A DNA stretch of 64,000 nt from the NCBI RefSeq assembly GCF_008831155.1, contig NZ_WBKB01000001.1, positions 62,001 through 126,000 of the forward strand, given 5' to 3'. Below, one piece after another: positions 36,395 to 45,798 of the stretch (within the stretch, counting starts at the first letter, position 1; every line of letters starts with the position of its first letter). Origin of the DNA: Gulosibacter chungangensis. Lineage in GTDB: Bacteria; Actinomycetota; Actinomycetes; Actinomycetales; Microbacteriaceae. The notes beneath the pieces are model-generated. The model worked only from the letters and a program-made list of their open reading frames with translations. It did not search any database and was not told the DNA's origin. The position numbers were made by a program, and so were the translations under genes.

Positions 36395-37651
36395 TTAGCT
36401 CCTCACCTTTGCAGCAGCGACACGGTCGCGGAACTTGATGCCCGTCGGTCGTGGGAGGAAGCCGAGGAATCTCGGCGCGGCAACGAAGAGCACGATGAGG
36501 CCCTGAATTACCGGGATGATGTCTCGCGGGATGCCGGCCTGGATTTCCATGGTCACCGCGCCCGCTTTGAGGAGGCCAAAGAGAAGTGCCGCGAGCACGA
36601 TTCCCACGGGGCTATTGCCACCGAGGAGGGCGACGGTGATCGCGTCAAAGCCGATTCCCGCGTGGATGCTCGGTTCGATTCCGCTGGGGTGCACCTCGAG
36701 GGTCTGGGTGGCGGCGGCCAAACCGATAAAGGCACCGGAGATGGCCATCGTGGTGACCGTGACTGCCTTCACGCTGATGCCAGCGGTGCGTGCTGCGCTC
36801 GGGTTGATCCCCACCGCGCGGATCTTAAAGCCGACCGTTGAGCGGTCCATGATCCACCAGTAGAGCACCGCCGCAAGGAGCACCAGCACAAACCCAAGGC
36901 CGAAGGTGTTGAAGAGCTGCGGCATCACCGCGGTCGCATCCACCGCCTTCGATTTCGCGAAGCCGGGAGCATTCGGAGATTGGAACATCGGCTGCTTGAG
37001 CAGGTAGGTGACGCCCCAGTGCGCAATCCAGTTGAACATGATGGTGAGAATCACCTCGTGTGCCCCGGTTTGTGCCTTCAAGAAACCGACGATCGCGGCC
37101 CACATGGCACCACCGAGGATGGCCGCGAGGATCGCGACAATCAGGTGCAGGCCAGCGGGCAAGTGCCAGCTCGCGCCGACATAGCTCGCGAAGAGCGCGC
37201 CGACGAGCATCTGACCTTGACCACCAATGTTGAACAGGCCCGCGCGAAAGGCCACGCCGAGGCCAAGACCGGCAGCCAGCAGCGGGGTGGCCCACTGCAG
37301 CGTGGTCAATAAGGGTTGGAAGCCACGAGTGGGGCTGTACACCGCGCCCGAGATCATGGCGCGCACCGCATCCCCAATGAGCTCGGTTGCTACCCGGAAG
37401 AAGTCACCGGGGCGGGAGAAGAAGTACCCGAGGGTCTCCTGCACCTCTTTATTGGTGAAGACCGCGATGAGCATCCCGACAAAGAGCGCCAAAATGATCG
37501 CGACCACCGAGCGAACCACACTGCCGCCGAGGACATCCCGCCAGGCGGCGCGCCACGGATGCTCGGCAAGAGCATTGGTTGAGCCGCCGGCTGTTTTGTC
37601 TACGGGGGCTTTGGGCTCCGGCGGGGTGAGGGAGGCATTACTGCTGGTCAT
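36395..37651 (-). CDS. Nucleoside ABC transporter permease (NupP-like)
   Basis: A 418-residue permease of the same family. FNIGGQGQMLVGALFASYVG is the typical motif after helix 3, and KIRAVGINPSAARTAGIS is the coupling region. Its start overlaps the ATPase gene end by 14 bp. An N-terminal hydrophilic stretch of about 35 residues precedes the first helix. Confidence 0.9.
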   Translation of the reverse strand: MTSSNASLTPPEPKAPVDKTAGGSTNALAEHPWRAAWRDVLGGSVVRSVVAIILALFVGMLIAVFTNKEVQETLGYFFSRPGDFFRVATELIGDAVRAMISGAVYSPTRGFQPLLTTLQWATPLLAAGLGLGVAFRAGLFNIGGQGQMLVGALFASYVGASWHLPAGLHLIVAILAAILGGAMWAAIVGFLKAQTGAHEVILTIMFNWIAHWGVTYLLKQPMFQSPNAPGFAKSKAVDATAVMPQLFNTFGLGFVLVLLAAVLYWWIMDRSTVGFKIRAVGINPSAARTAGISVKAVTVTTMAISGAFIGLAAATQTLEVHPSGIEPSIHAGIGFDAITVALLGGNSPVGIVLAALLFGLLKAGAVTMEIQAGIPRDIIPVIQGLIVLFVAAPRFLGFLPRPTGIKFRDRVAAAKVRS

Positions 37652-39146
37652 ACGGGACTCCTGCCATCATCTTGCCAAGCTCTTCGCGGGTGGTGGTGGG
37701 CGGGACGATACCCATGCTGCGACCGCCGTACATCACCATGATTCGATCGGCGAGTTGGGTGACTTCATCAAGTTCGGTCGAGACGATCAGCACCGGGATG
37801 CCCGAGTCTCGGGCCGCAACAATCTGCTTGTGCACGAATTCAATCGAGCCAACGTCAAGCCCGCGGGTGGGCTGCGAGGCCACGAACATTTTGAGTTCAC
37901 GTCCGAGCTCTCGCGCGAGCACCACCTTCTGCTGGTTTCCGCCCGAGAGCCGTCCGGCGTGGGTTTCAATCGACGGGGTGCGGATATCGAAGTCTTCCAC
38001 CGCCTCATCGGCGAACTCGCGAATTGAGCTGAGACTCAGCGAGCCAAATTTCGAGAAGGGTTGCTGATCGATGCGGTCGAGCACGACGTTCTCGGAGATC
38101 GTGAACTCGCCGACCAGGCCGTCTTCGGTGCGGTCTTCGGGCACAAAGCCCAGGCCCCAGTCGAGGTTCTTGCGCACCGACTGGCCGAGCATTTCCTTGC
38201 CGAGCAGTGTGATCGAGCCGCTGGTCGTCGCGCTCAACCCGAGGATCGCCTCGGCCAATTCGGTCTGCCCGTTCCCCTGCACACCGGCTACGACCAGGAT
38301 TTCGCCGCCGTGAATATCGAAGGAGAGTTTGTCGATCAGCACCGAGCCGGTTTTGCTGAAGACCGTGAGGTCTTGCACCCGGAAGTCGGCATTGCCGGGT
38401 TTCGCGGGTGCCTTGTTGACCGAGAGGCCGACGTCCCGGCCCACCATCAGCGAGGCGAGTTCCTCATTGGATGCGCTGGGGTCGGCTTCCCCAACCACCT
38501 TGCCGCGGCGGATGACGGAGATTTTGTCGCTGACTTGCCGTACTTCGCGCAGTTTGTGGGAGATAAAGACGATCGAGGTGCCCTGCTTGCGCAGTTGATC
38601 CATGATCGACATGAGTTCGTCGGTTTCTTGCGGCGTGAGCACGGCAGTGGGCTCATCGAGCACCAGGATGCTCGCCTCTTGTGAGAGCGCCTTGATGATT
38701 TCGACGCGTTGCTGGGCGCCGACGGAAAGGTCTTCAATTTTGTCGTCCGGGTCAATGTGGAACCCGAATCGATCGGAGATCTCGCGCACGCGCTCGCGCG
38801 CGGCGTTCAGATCGAGGATGCCGAAGCCGCGAGTGGGTTCGCGGCCCAGCATCAAGTTTTCGGCGACGGTGAACACGGGAATCAGCATGAAGTGCTGGTG
38901 CACCATGCCGATTCCCGCATCGATCGCGTCGCCAGGCCCGGAGAATTTCTGTTCCACCCCATCCAGCAAGATCTGTCCTTCATCCGGCTCATAGAGGCCG
39001 TAGAGAACGTTCATCAGGGTGGATTTACCCGCACCGTTTTCGCCGAGCAGACTGTGGATTTCTCCGGACTCGACGGTGAGGTCAATCTTGTCGTTGGCGG
39101 TGAAGGTACCGAAGCGCTTCGTAATGCCGCGTAGCTCGAGTTTCAT
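37638..39146 (-). CDS. Nucleoside ABC transporter ATP-binding protein (NupO-like)
   Basis: A 502-residue protein with two fused ATPase domains, as in sugar and nucleoside importers. The first has Walker A GENGAGKST, signature SVGAQQR and Walker B ILVLDEPTAVL. The second has a degenerate Walker A (GVQGNGQTE) and signature LSGGNQQK. It energises the two permeases encoded downstream. Confidence 0.93.
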   Translation of the reverse strand: MKLELRGITKRFGTFTANDKIDLTVESGEIHSLLGENGAGKSTLMNVLYGLYEPDEGQILLDGVEQKFSGPGDAIDAGIGMVHQHFMLIPVFTVAENLMLGREPTRGFGILDLNAARERVREISDRFGFHIDPDDKIEDLSVGAQQRVEIIKALSQEASILVLDEPTAVLTPQETDELMSIMDQLRKQGTSIVFISHKLREVRQVSDKISVIRRGKVVGEADPSASNEELASLMVGRDVGLSVNKAPAKPGNADFRVQDLTVFSKTGSVLIDKLSFDIHGGEILVVAGVQGNGQTELAEAILGLSATTSGSITLLGKEMLGQSVRKNLDWGLGFVPEDRTEDGLVGEFTISENVVLDRIDQQPFSKFGSLSLSSIREFADEAVEDFDIRTPSIETHAGRLSGGNQQKVVLARELGRELKMFVASQPTRGLDVGSIEFVHKQIVAARDSGIPVLIVSTELDEVTQLADRIMVMYGGRSMGIVPPTTTREELGKMMAGVPYDQQ

Positions 39147-39227
39147 CTTCTCGCTTCTTCTCCGGGCGGACTATGTGTGGGACTGCGTGCGGGTATGGAT
39201 GCAGGTTTGGGCCGGCGGGGACCTGAC

Positions 39228-39260
39228 GCCCCCGCGCGAGCGTGTTACTCACGCGGGGGC
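39228..39260 (-). terminator. GC-rich hairpin between lipoprotein and ATPase genes
   Basis: GCCCCCGCG and CGCGGGGGC form a 9-bp stem, with GAG/CTC pairing inside. It lies inside the operon 18 bp after the lipoprotein stop and has no T run, so it may be a partial terminator or an mRNA stabiliser that keeps the binding protein in excess over the membrane parts. Confidence 0.6.
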
Positions 39261-39278
39261 TGCGGGATGTCCGGGTGC

Positions 39279-40382
39279 CTACTCTGCCTGGCTGGGCGAG
39301 GAAGGCGACTCGACGACGATCTCACCAGAGATGATCTGCTGCTTGATCGTGTCGAGCTCTTCCAGCATGCCGTCCGGCAGTTGCGATTCGAACTCACCAA
39401 AGCCCGAAATGCCAACGCCTTCGTTCTCGAGCGTGCCGGTGTAGATCGTGCCGCCCGCGAAGGTGCCGTTGAGGGCATTCTCGATCGCGTCGAAGACGGT
39501 CACGTCGAGACCCTTCAGGATCGACACGAAGATGATGTCCGAGTAACCGGGCTCACCGATGGTCAGGTCGCTGTCCACACCGAGCAGGACTGCCGAGTCA
39601 CCGTCCGCGCGGATAGCTTCGGCGGCACCCTGGTACAGCGGGCCACCCACCGGCAAGATGACGTCAGCACCCTGGGCGAGGAAGCCCTCGGTGATCTGCT
39701 TTGCCTTGGTGTTGTCGGTGAAGTTACCGACGAACTCACCCGTCTGCGACTCCACGTTCCAACCGAGGACCTGAACGTCAGCGCCCTTCTGTTCGTTGTA
39801 GTAGGCGACGCCGTCTGCAAAACCATCCATGAAGATGGTCACGGAAGGAATCTGCGAACCACCGTAGGTTGCGACAATGCCGGACTCCGAGAAGCCAGCG
39901 GATGCGTAGCCAGCGAGGAAGGCTGCCTGTGCCGTGTCGTAGTTGATCTGCAGGATGTTGTCACCCTCGAGGTAGTCAACGTCGATGATCGCGAAGTGCG
40001 TCTCCGGGTTGGCGTCCGCGACGGCCTGGGTGGCGTCCGCGAGCATGAAGCCAACGGGGATGATGATGTTGCAGCTCTGGTCGACCATGGTCTGGAGGTT
40101 TGGGGTGAAGTCATCGGGGCTGGTCGACTCGGCCTCGAGCGTGTTGACCCCGAGTTCAGTCTCGGCCTGGACGAGACCGTCGTGGGCGAGCTGGTTGAAC
40201 GACTTGTCGTCAAACCCGCCCTCATCCGAAACCATGCAGGCGGTGAAGTCGCCGGCGTCAGCACCACCGCCGGCGCCCTCGGTGGAAGTGGTGTCTTCAG
40301 GAGCCTGGCCACAAGCGCTCAATACGAGGGCGCTCACCGCCGCGATACTGAGAAGTGGAATCAACTTTTTGCGTGTTGGCAC
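39279..40382 (-). CDS. BMP-family nucleoside-binding lipoprotein
   Basis: The substrate-binding protein of the importer, 367 residues. A lipoprotein signal (PTRKKLIPLLSIAAVSALV, then LSACGQ) puts the lipid-modified residue at Cys24. A Thr/Gly-rich linker follows, then a PnrA/Med-like domain with DEGGFDDKSFNQ at its start. The GTG at 40382 is chosen because AGGAGG lies 7 nt upstream. It is the first gene of the operon and probably binds purine nucleosides. Confidence 0.92.
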   Translation of the reverse strand: MPTRKKLIPLLSIAAVSALVLSACGQAPEDTTSTEGAGGGADAGDFTACMVSDEGGFDDKSFNQLAHDGLVQAETELGVNTLEAESTSPDDFTPNLQTMVDQSCNIIIPVGFMLADATQAVADANPETHFAIIDVDYLEGDNILQINYDTAQAAFLAGYASAGFSESGIVATYGGSQIPSVTIFMDGFADGVAYYNEQKGADVQVLGWNVESQTGEFVGNFTDNTKAKQITEGFLAQGADVILPVGGPLYQGAAEAIRADGDSAVLLGVDSDLTIGEPGYSDIIFVSILKGLDVTVFDAIENALNGTFAGGTIYTGTLENEGVGISGFGEFESQLPDGMLEELDTIKQQIISGEIVVESPSSPSQAE

Positions 40383-40434
40383 GGTAGAACCTCCTAGGTC
40401 GTTCCGCTCCGATGCGGAAAACGGTATTGCGGGG

Positions 40435-40440
40435 ATTCTA
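40435..40440 (-). promoter_or_regulatory. -10 box of the nucleoside importer operon
   Basis: TAGAAT on the minus strand fits the actinobacterial -10 consensus and would give a leader of about 45 nt before the lipoprotein GTG. No good -35 box is visible. Confidence 0.4.
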
Positions 40441-40482
40441 ACGCCCAATCAGCACTTTTCGTTGTCCTTTTAGCTCGCGACG

Positions 40483-41604
40483 CTACAAAACTTCCGGATG
40501 CTCGGAAGATTTCAGGAGGTTAACAATGTCTTTGACTTGTTGTGCGTTCGAGCGGTCGGTAATCAACAGTGCATCCTCGGTGTCCACCACGATGATGTTC
40601 TTAATCCCCGCCACCGCGATTACCCGGTCGGTTTCCGAAATCACAATCCCCGTAGCATTTGTCGAGACCACCCGATCCGCTTCACCGATCACCTGCACCT
40701 CGTGCGCACAAGCCGCGGCAGCCTGGTGAACCCGAGTGATTGCCGCAAAATCGCCCACGTCATCCCACCCGAAAAAGCCTGGAATCACGGCGAGCGCACC
40801 CTTTTTGGCTGCGGGCTCGGCAACCGTGTAGTCGATCGCGATCTTCTCCAGGGTCGGCCAGATTTCTGCCACCACGGAATCCCGATTCTCAGTGTCCCAA
40901 GCATCCGCAATTGCGTTAATTCCGACGGCGAGTTCGGGGGCGTTCTCGGCCAGTTCATCGAGCAGGCGGGAAGCTTTGGCAATAAACATGCCGGCATTCC
41001 AGAGGTATTCACCCGAGGCGACATAGCGACTAGCAGTGGCCGAATTCGGTTTCTCGACGAACTCATCCACCTGTCGGGCGGAAGGGGCGCCGTGAATTTC
41101 GAATGGCTCGCCCGCGCGAATATAGCCAAAGGCGGTGGATGCGGCCATCGGCTGGATGCCGATGGTCACGATATGCCCTTCGTCGGCAGCGCGCACCGCT
41201 TCCCGGACCGCGCGCCGAAATCGGCCACCCGCGCTAATGAGATGGTCGGCTGCGAAAGAGCCGACGACTGCGCCTGGGTGACGCCGTTCCAAAATGGCGG
41301 CGGCGAGGCCGATCGCGACGGTGGAATCGCGCCCTTCGGATTCGAGCACGATGTTTTCGTCTTGCAACTCGGGCAATTGCTCGCGAACCTCTGCGGCGTG
41401 CGACTGCCCGGTGACCACCATGATGCGGTCCTCACCCGTCAGCGGCACCAGTCGTTCCCAAGTCGACCGCAGCAGCGTGGAACCGGTCCCGGCGATATCG
41501 CGGAGGAATTTCGGCCGGTCAGCGCGACTCAACGGCCAGAGCCTCGAACCGACACCTCCCGCGGGAATCACGGCATAAAAGTGGTCGGGATTAGAAGCGA
41601 GCAT
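40483..41604 (-). CDS. manC: Mannose-1-phosphate guanylyltransferase
   Basis: The enzyme makes GDP-mannose from mannose 1-phosphate and GTP. The nucleotide-binding motif VIPAGGVGSRLWPLSRADRPKF begins near residue 13 (landmark GGVGSRLWPLSR), and VEKPNSATA and NAGMFIAKAS are the sugar-binding elements. At 373 residues there is no fused isomerase domain. ATG at 41604 is chosen because TACGCT lies 7 nt before it; a TTG two codons upstream lies inside that spacing. It is divergent from a mannosyltransferase that would use its product. Confidence 0.93.
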   Translation of the reverse strand: MLASNPDHFYAVIPAGGVGSRLWPLSRADRPKFLRDIAGTGSTLLRSTWERLVPLTGEDRIMVVTGQSHAAEVREQLPELQDENIVLESEGRDSTVAIGLAAAILERRHPGAVVGSFAADHLISAGGRFRRAVREAVRAADEGHIVTIGIQPMAASTAFGYIRAGEPFEIHGAPSARQVDEFVEKPNSATASRYVASGEYLWNAGMFIAKASRLLDELAENAPELAVGINAIADAWDTENRDSVVAEIWPTLEKIAIDYTVAEPAAKKGALAVIPGFFGWDDVGDFAAITRVHQAAAACAHEVQVIGEADRVVSTNATGIVISETDRVIAVAGIKNIIVVDTEDALLITDRSNAQQVKDIVNLLKSSEHPEVL

Positions 41605-41611
41605 GCGCAAG

Positions 41612-41617
41612 AGCGTA
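41612..41617 (-). promoter_or_regulatory. -10 box of a leaderless manC transcript
   Basis: TACGCT on the minus strand is followed by CTTGCGC and the ATG at 41604, a 7-nt spacing. Confidence 0.5.
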
Positions 41618-41703
41618 ACCCGTCAGTGGTGTAAATCCGGGGATTCCGCGACATTTGCGCGCGAAGTCCGAGATCTGTTTACTCCGCAGTAACCATTCCC
41701 CCT

Positions 41704-41709
41704 TAGCCT
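41704..41709 (+). promoter_or_regulatory. -10 box of a leaderless mannosyltransferase transcript
   Basis: TAGCCT is followed by 8 nt and the ATG at 41718. Confidence 0.45.
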
Positions 41710-41717
41710 CTGGTGTT

Positions 41718-42884
41718 ATGCGCGTTGCCGTTGTGACTGAAAGTTTCCTCCCGACTGTCAACGGCGTCACCAATTCGGTGAAGAAGGTGCTCGACCATCT
41801 CGCGCTGCGCGGGCACGAGGCAATCGTGATTTGTCCCGCTGCCGGAGCACCCGCCGACTATGCCGGGTTTCCAGTGCACGAGGTCGCTACCTTTAACTAT
41901 CGGCAATTCCCGGTGGGGCTGCCGACCCTGCAGGTGCAGCGCATCCTCGACGATTTCAAGCCGGACGTGCTGCATGCGGCCTCTCCTGCCTTTCTCGGCG
42001 GCCACGCGATTGCCGCGGCGCGGCGACGGGGTATTCCCACGGTCGCAATCTTTCAAACCGATATCGCCGGCTATACCGAAAAAAATGGCCTCGGGTTCAT
42101 GCGCGAAGCGACCTGGTCGCTCCTGCGCCATGTGCACAATCAGGCCGACCGCACCCTCGCACCGTCCAGCGCATCCATTCGCGATTTGACGCGACAGCGG
42201 ATCGAACGGGTCGCGCGCTGGGGCCGCGGAGTCGACCTCGATACCTACCACCCCGATAACCGCGACACGAGCGATGCGCGAGCCCTGCGCGCGAGTATCG
42301 CCGGGCCGGATGAGGTCGTCGTCGGCTATGTGGGGCGACTCGCGCCCGAAAAGCAGGTGGAGAAGCTCGCGGAATTGCGCGGTATCCCGAACCTGCAGCT
42401 CGCGATCGTCGGTGACGGCCCCTCGCAGGATGCGCTGCGGCAGCAGTTGCGGGGGCTTCCGGTCCACTTCCTCGGCCGGAAGGGTGGACGCGATCTCGCG
42501 ATGGCCTACGCGGCGTTTGATGTCTTCGTCCATACCGGCACCGAGGAAACCTTTGGCCAAACCCTGCAAGAGGCCCACGCATCCGGCACCCCGGTGGTGG
42601 CCCCGCTCGCGGGAGGCCCGATCGATCTGGTGACCCACGGCGGGGATGGATTCCTCTTCGACCCGTCCCAGTCTCGTGGCGCCGATTCGCTGCGCCGATA
42701 CGTGGCTCGGCTCGCTGCCGACGCCGGTTTGCGAGCCCGGATGGGTGAGGCCGGTCGTCGTCGTGTCCTTGGTCGATCTTGGGCCGGAATTTGCGATGAA
42801 TTGCTCGGGCATTACCAAGCTGTGATGGACCAAAAACGAGGTGTTCGCGAGCTCGCGATGACGGGCTCCATCGAGGCGCTCTAG
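41718..42884 (+). CDS. GT4-family glycosyltransferase, probably GDP-mannose-dependent (MgtA-like)
   Basis: A 388-residue GT-B glycosyltransferase. MRVAVVTESFLPTVNGVTNSV at the start is close to mycobacterial and corynebacterial MgtA, which mannosylates a glucuronosyl glycolipid. The GT4 E-x7-E region is seen as TGTEETFGQTLQEAHASG, and GYVGRLAPEKQVEKL is the donor-domain start. The neighbour manC supplies the donor. The acceptor in this organism (glycolipid or lipomannan) is inferred. ATG at 41718 fits both family and promoter. Confidence 0.85.
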   Translation: MRVAVVTESFLPTVNGVTNSVKKVLDHLALRGHEAIVICPAAGAPADYAGFPVHEVATFNYRQFPVGLPTLQVQRILDDFKPDVLHAASPAFLGGHAIAAARRRGIPTVAIFQTDIAGYTEKNGLGFMREATWSLLRHVHNQADRTLAPSSASIRDLTRQRIERVARWGRGVDLDTYHPDNRDTSDARALRASIAGPDEVVVGYVGRLAPEKQVEKLAELRGIPNLQLAIVGDGPSQDALRQQLRGLPVHFLGRKGGRDLAMAYAAFDVFVHTGTEETFGQTLQEAHASGTPVVAPLAGGPIDLVTHGGDGFLFDPSQSRGADSLRRYVARLAADAGLRARMGEAGRRRVLGRSWAGICDELLGHYQAVMDQKRGVRELAMTGSIEAL

Positions 42885-42899
42885 TAAGGCTTGCCTTAC
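42884..42899. promoter_or_regulatory. Palindrome resembling a DtxR/IdeR iron box
   Basis: GTAAGGC-TT-GCCTTAC is a perfect 7+2+7 palindrome immediately after the mannosyltransferase stop and about 135 bp before sdhC. Its AGGC..GCCT core resembles iron-dependent repressor sites. A -10-like TACAGT lies between it and sdhC at 42943-42948. Confidence 0.35.
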
Positions 42900-43032
42900 C
42901 ACAACCTGCCTCGAGCCGCCTGAATTCGCGGTAGAGTTGGCATACAGTTTCGGGCGTATTCGTGTATGCGCAAGTCTCCGCCCCGAGCGACACCACTGCC
43001 GCCGGGTCACATCAACACAGAAGGGTAGTTCC

Positions 43033-43455
43033 GTGTCAGCTGTTCAGACGGGCACCCCGACTTCACCTCAACCCGGGAAGAAGAAGTCCCTCGGTGGGAC
43101 GCTTTACCGCGGCAATGAGGGTATGTGGTCGTGGGTACTTCACCGCATCACTGGTGTAGCAATTTTCTTCTTCCTCCTCGTGCACGTGCTCGACAGTGCA
43201 CTGCTGCTGGTCAGTCCCGAGGTTTACAACGCCGTAATCGGCGCGTACAAGACTCCGATCATGGGGATCGGTGAGCTCGGCCTCGTCGGCGCGATCGTGT
43301 ACCACGCCTTCAACGGTCTGCGCATCATCGTGGTCGACTTTGTGCCCGGCGGTACGCGCATCCAGAAGCTGCTGTTCTGGATCGTAATCGGCATCTGGGT
43401 AGTGGTGATGGCGGGCTTCGCCTTCATCCACCTGCAGAACGTATTCGGTCACTAG
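43033..43455 (+). CDS. sdhC: Succinate dehydrogenase cytochrome b556 subunit
   Basis: A 140-residue membrane anchor with three helices. GMWSWVLHRITGVAIFFFLLVHVLD holds the Ser/Arg quinone-site residues and the heme-ligand His region (landmarks HRITG and LLVHVLD). It anchors SdhAB and passes electrons to menaquinone. GTG at 43033 is preferred since AGAAGGG lies 7 nt upstream. First gene of sdhCDAB. Confidence 0.93.
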   Translation: MSAVQTGTPTSPQPGKKKSLGGTLYRGNEGMWSWVLHRITGVAIFFFLLVHVLDSALLLVSPEVYNAVIGAYKTPIMGIGELGLVGAIVYHAFNGLRIIVVDFVPGGTRIQKLLFWIVIGIWVVVMAGFAFIHLQNVFGH

Positions 43456-43475
43456 GAAAGTAGGGAGATCGAAAA

Positions 43476-43916
43476 ATGACTATTGAAGCTGTCGAATATC
43501 CGCGTACCCCGCTTTCCGAACGCAAGAAGAGCGCCCAGAACTGGGAGCGCGCCGGTTGGGCGTTCATGCGCATCTCGGGTGTGCTGCTCATCTTCCTCGT
43601 GTTCGTACACCTGTACTCGAACCTGATCGCCGGTGACGGTGTGCACCAGATCGACTACCAGTTCGTGGTCGCCGAGAAGTTCGCGGTGCCGTTCTGGCTG
43701 ATCTGGGATGCGCTGCTCCTCGTGCTCGCGCTCATCCACGGCACGAACGGTATGCGCACCATCGTCAACGACTACGTCTACAAGCCGGGCCCCCGCAAGG
43801 CACTCGTCGCGACCCTTTGGATCGCCTGCATCGTCGAGATTGTCCTCGGCATGATCGTGCTGATCGTCTTCGCCGTGGAGCCTTGCTTCCAGGGCGGCGC
43901 CTCGATCTGCTCGTAG
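43476..43916 (+). CDS. sdhD: Succinate dehydrogenase membrane anchor subunit
   Basis: A 146-residue protein with three helices; AFMRISGVLLIFLVFVHLYS and LALIHGTNGMRTIVNDY hold the heme and quinone contacts. It starts 20 bp after sdhC with GGGAG about 10 nt upstream. Confidence 0.92.
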   Translation: MTIEAVEYPRTPLSERKKSAQNWERAGWAFMRISGVLLIFLVFVHLYSNLIAGDGVHQIDYQFVVAEKFAVPFWLIWDALLLVLALIHGTNGMRTIVNDYVYKPGPRKALVATLWIACIVEIVLGMIVLIVFAVEPCFQGGASICS

Positions 43917-43953
43917 TTCCGGTTCAACGCGTTTAGGAAGAGAATTTAGACAT

Positions 43954-45783
43954 ATGGCTGCAGAACAGCTCAAGGACACCGTCAAGGTCATCGACGGCGT
44001 GAAGATTCACTACCACCGCAACGAAGTGGTCATCGTTGGTGCGGGTGGTGCGGGGATGCGCGCCGCAATTGAAGCGGCTGAAACTGCCGGTACCGGCGCC
44101 GTCGTCGACGTCGTGACCAAGCTTTACCCGACTCGTTCGCACACCGGAGCTGCCCAGGGTGGCATGGCCGCGGCACTCGCGAACGTGGAGGAAGACAACT
44201 GGGAGTGGCACACCTACGACACCGTCAAGGGTGGCGACTACCTCGTCGACCAGGACTCCGCGGAGATCCTCGCGAAGGAAGCAATTGAAGCGGTACTCGA
44301 CCTCGAGAACATGGGTCTGCCCTTCAACCGCACGCCGGAAGGCAAGATCGACCAGCGCCGCTTCGGTGGTCACACTCGTGACCACGGTAAGGCTCCGGTT
44401 CGTCGTGCCTGCTACGCCGCTGACCGTACCGGTCACATGATTCTGCAGACGCTGTACCAAAACTGCGTCAAGCACAACATCCGCTTCTTCAACGAGTACT
44501 ACGCGCTCGACGTGGCTTTCACCGAAGTTGACGGTGTGAAGACCCCCTCGGCTGTTGTGGCGTACGAGCTCAAGACCGGTGACCTGCACGTCTTCCAGGG
44601 CAAGTCCATCGTCTTCGCGACCGGTGGTTTCGGCAAGGTCTTCAAGACCACGTCGAACGCCCACACCCTCACCGGTGACGGCGTCGGCATCATCTGGCGC
44701 AACGGCCTGCCGCTCGAGGACATGGAGTTCTTCCAGTTCCACCCGACCGGCCTCGCCGGCCTCGGCATCCTGCTTACCGAGGGTGCCCGTGGTGAAGGTG
44801 CAATCCTGCGTAATGACTCGGGTGAGCGCTTCATGGAACGCTACGCGCCAACCATTAAGGACCTCGCCCCGCGTGACATCGTGGCGCGCTCGATGGTGCA
44901 GGAAGTGCTCGAAGGCCGCGGCGCCGGCCCGAACAAGGACTACGTCTACCTCGACTGCACCCACCTGGGTGCCGAGGTGCTCGAGACGAAGCTGCCGGAC
45001 ATCACCGAGTTCGCCCGCACCTACCTCGGCGTTGACCCGGTCACCGAACCGGTACCGGTATACCCGACCGCGCACTACGCCATGGGCGGCATCCCCACCA
45101 ATAACGACGCGCAGGTCATCTCAGATGAAGACGACACCGTCGTTCCCGGCCTCTTCGCCGCTGGTGAGTGCGCTTGCGTCTCGGTGCACGGCTCGAACCG
45201 TCTGGGCACCAACTCGCTGCTGGACATCAACGTCTTCGGTAAGCGCGCCGGCCGCAACGCCGTCAAGTACGCACAAACCGCCGACTACGCACCGCTTCCC
45301 GATGACGCCGACGAGTTCGTGCGCACCCTGGTGAAGAACATGCGCGACTCGCACGGCACCGAATCGGTCGCCGACCTGCGCCGCGAACTGCAGGAAACCA
45401 TGGACACGAACGTCCAGGTGTTCCGCACCGAAGAGACCCTCACCGAAGCGACCAAGGTCATCCACTCGCTGCGTGAGCGCTACCGCGACATTCACGTCAA
45501 CGACAAGGGCCTTCGCTACAACACCGAGCTCCTCGAAGCGATTGAGCTGGGCTTCCTGCTCGACCTCGCCGAGGTTGTCACCTACACGGCGCTGAACCGT
45601 CAGGAGTCGCGCGGTGGTCACATGCGTGACGACTTCCCCAAGCGTGACGACGAGAACTGGATGCACCACACCATGGCATACCTGAGCGGCGACCGTCGCT
45701 CGGCTGACCCCGCCGACCACATCACCCTCGGCAAGAAGCCCGTGCGTATGACGCACTACGTGCCGCAGGAACGAAAGTACTAA
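43954..45783 (+). CDS. sdhA: Succinate dehydrogenase flavoprotein subunit
   Basis: The catalytic subunit oxidising succinate to fumarate in the TCA cycle, 609 residues. VVIVGAGGAGMRAAIEAAE binds FAD, SHTGAAQGGMAAAL contains the His region for covalent FAD, and RRFGGHTRDHGKAPVRRACYA plus the HPTGL segment and the catalytic Arg region of RGEGAILRND are present. It is the third gene of the operon and has the best codon bias of the region, as expected for an abundant enzyme. Confidence 0.97.
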   Translation: MAAEQLKDTVKVIDGVKIHYHRNEVVIVGAGGAGMRAAIEAAETAGTGAVVDVVTKLYPTRSHTGAAQGGMAAALANVEEDNWEWHTYDTVKGGDYLVDQDSAEILAKEAIEAVLDLENMGLPFNRTPEGKIDQRRFGGHTRDHGKAPVRRACYAADRTGHMILQTLYQNCVKHNIRFFNEYYALDVAFTEVDGVKTPSAVVAYELKTGDLHVFQGKSIVFATGGFGKVFKTTSNAHTLTGDGVGIIWRNGLPLEDMEFFQFHPTGLAGLGILLTEGARGEGAILRNDSGERFMERYAPTIKDLAPRDIVARSMVQEVLEGRGAGPNKDYVYLDCTHLGAEVLETKLPDITEFARTYLGVDPVTEPVPVYPTAHYAMGGIPTNNDAQVISDEDDTVVPGLFAAGECACVSVHGSNRLGTNSLLDINVFGKRAGRNAVKYAQTADYAPLPDDADEFVRTLVKNMRDSHGTESVADLRRELQETMDTNVQVFRTEETLTEATKVIHSLRERYRDIHVNDKGLRYNTELLEAIELGFLLDLAEVVTYTALNRQESRGGHMRDDFPKRDDENWMHHTMAYLSGDRRSADPADHITLGKKPVRMTHYVPQERKY

Positions 45784-45798
45784 GAAGGGAGAACCGTC

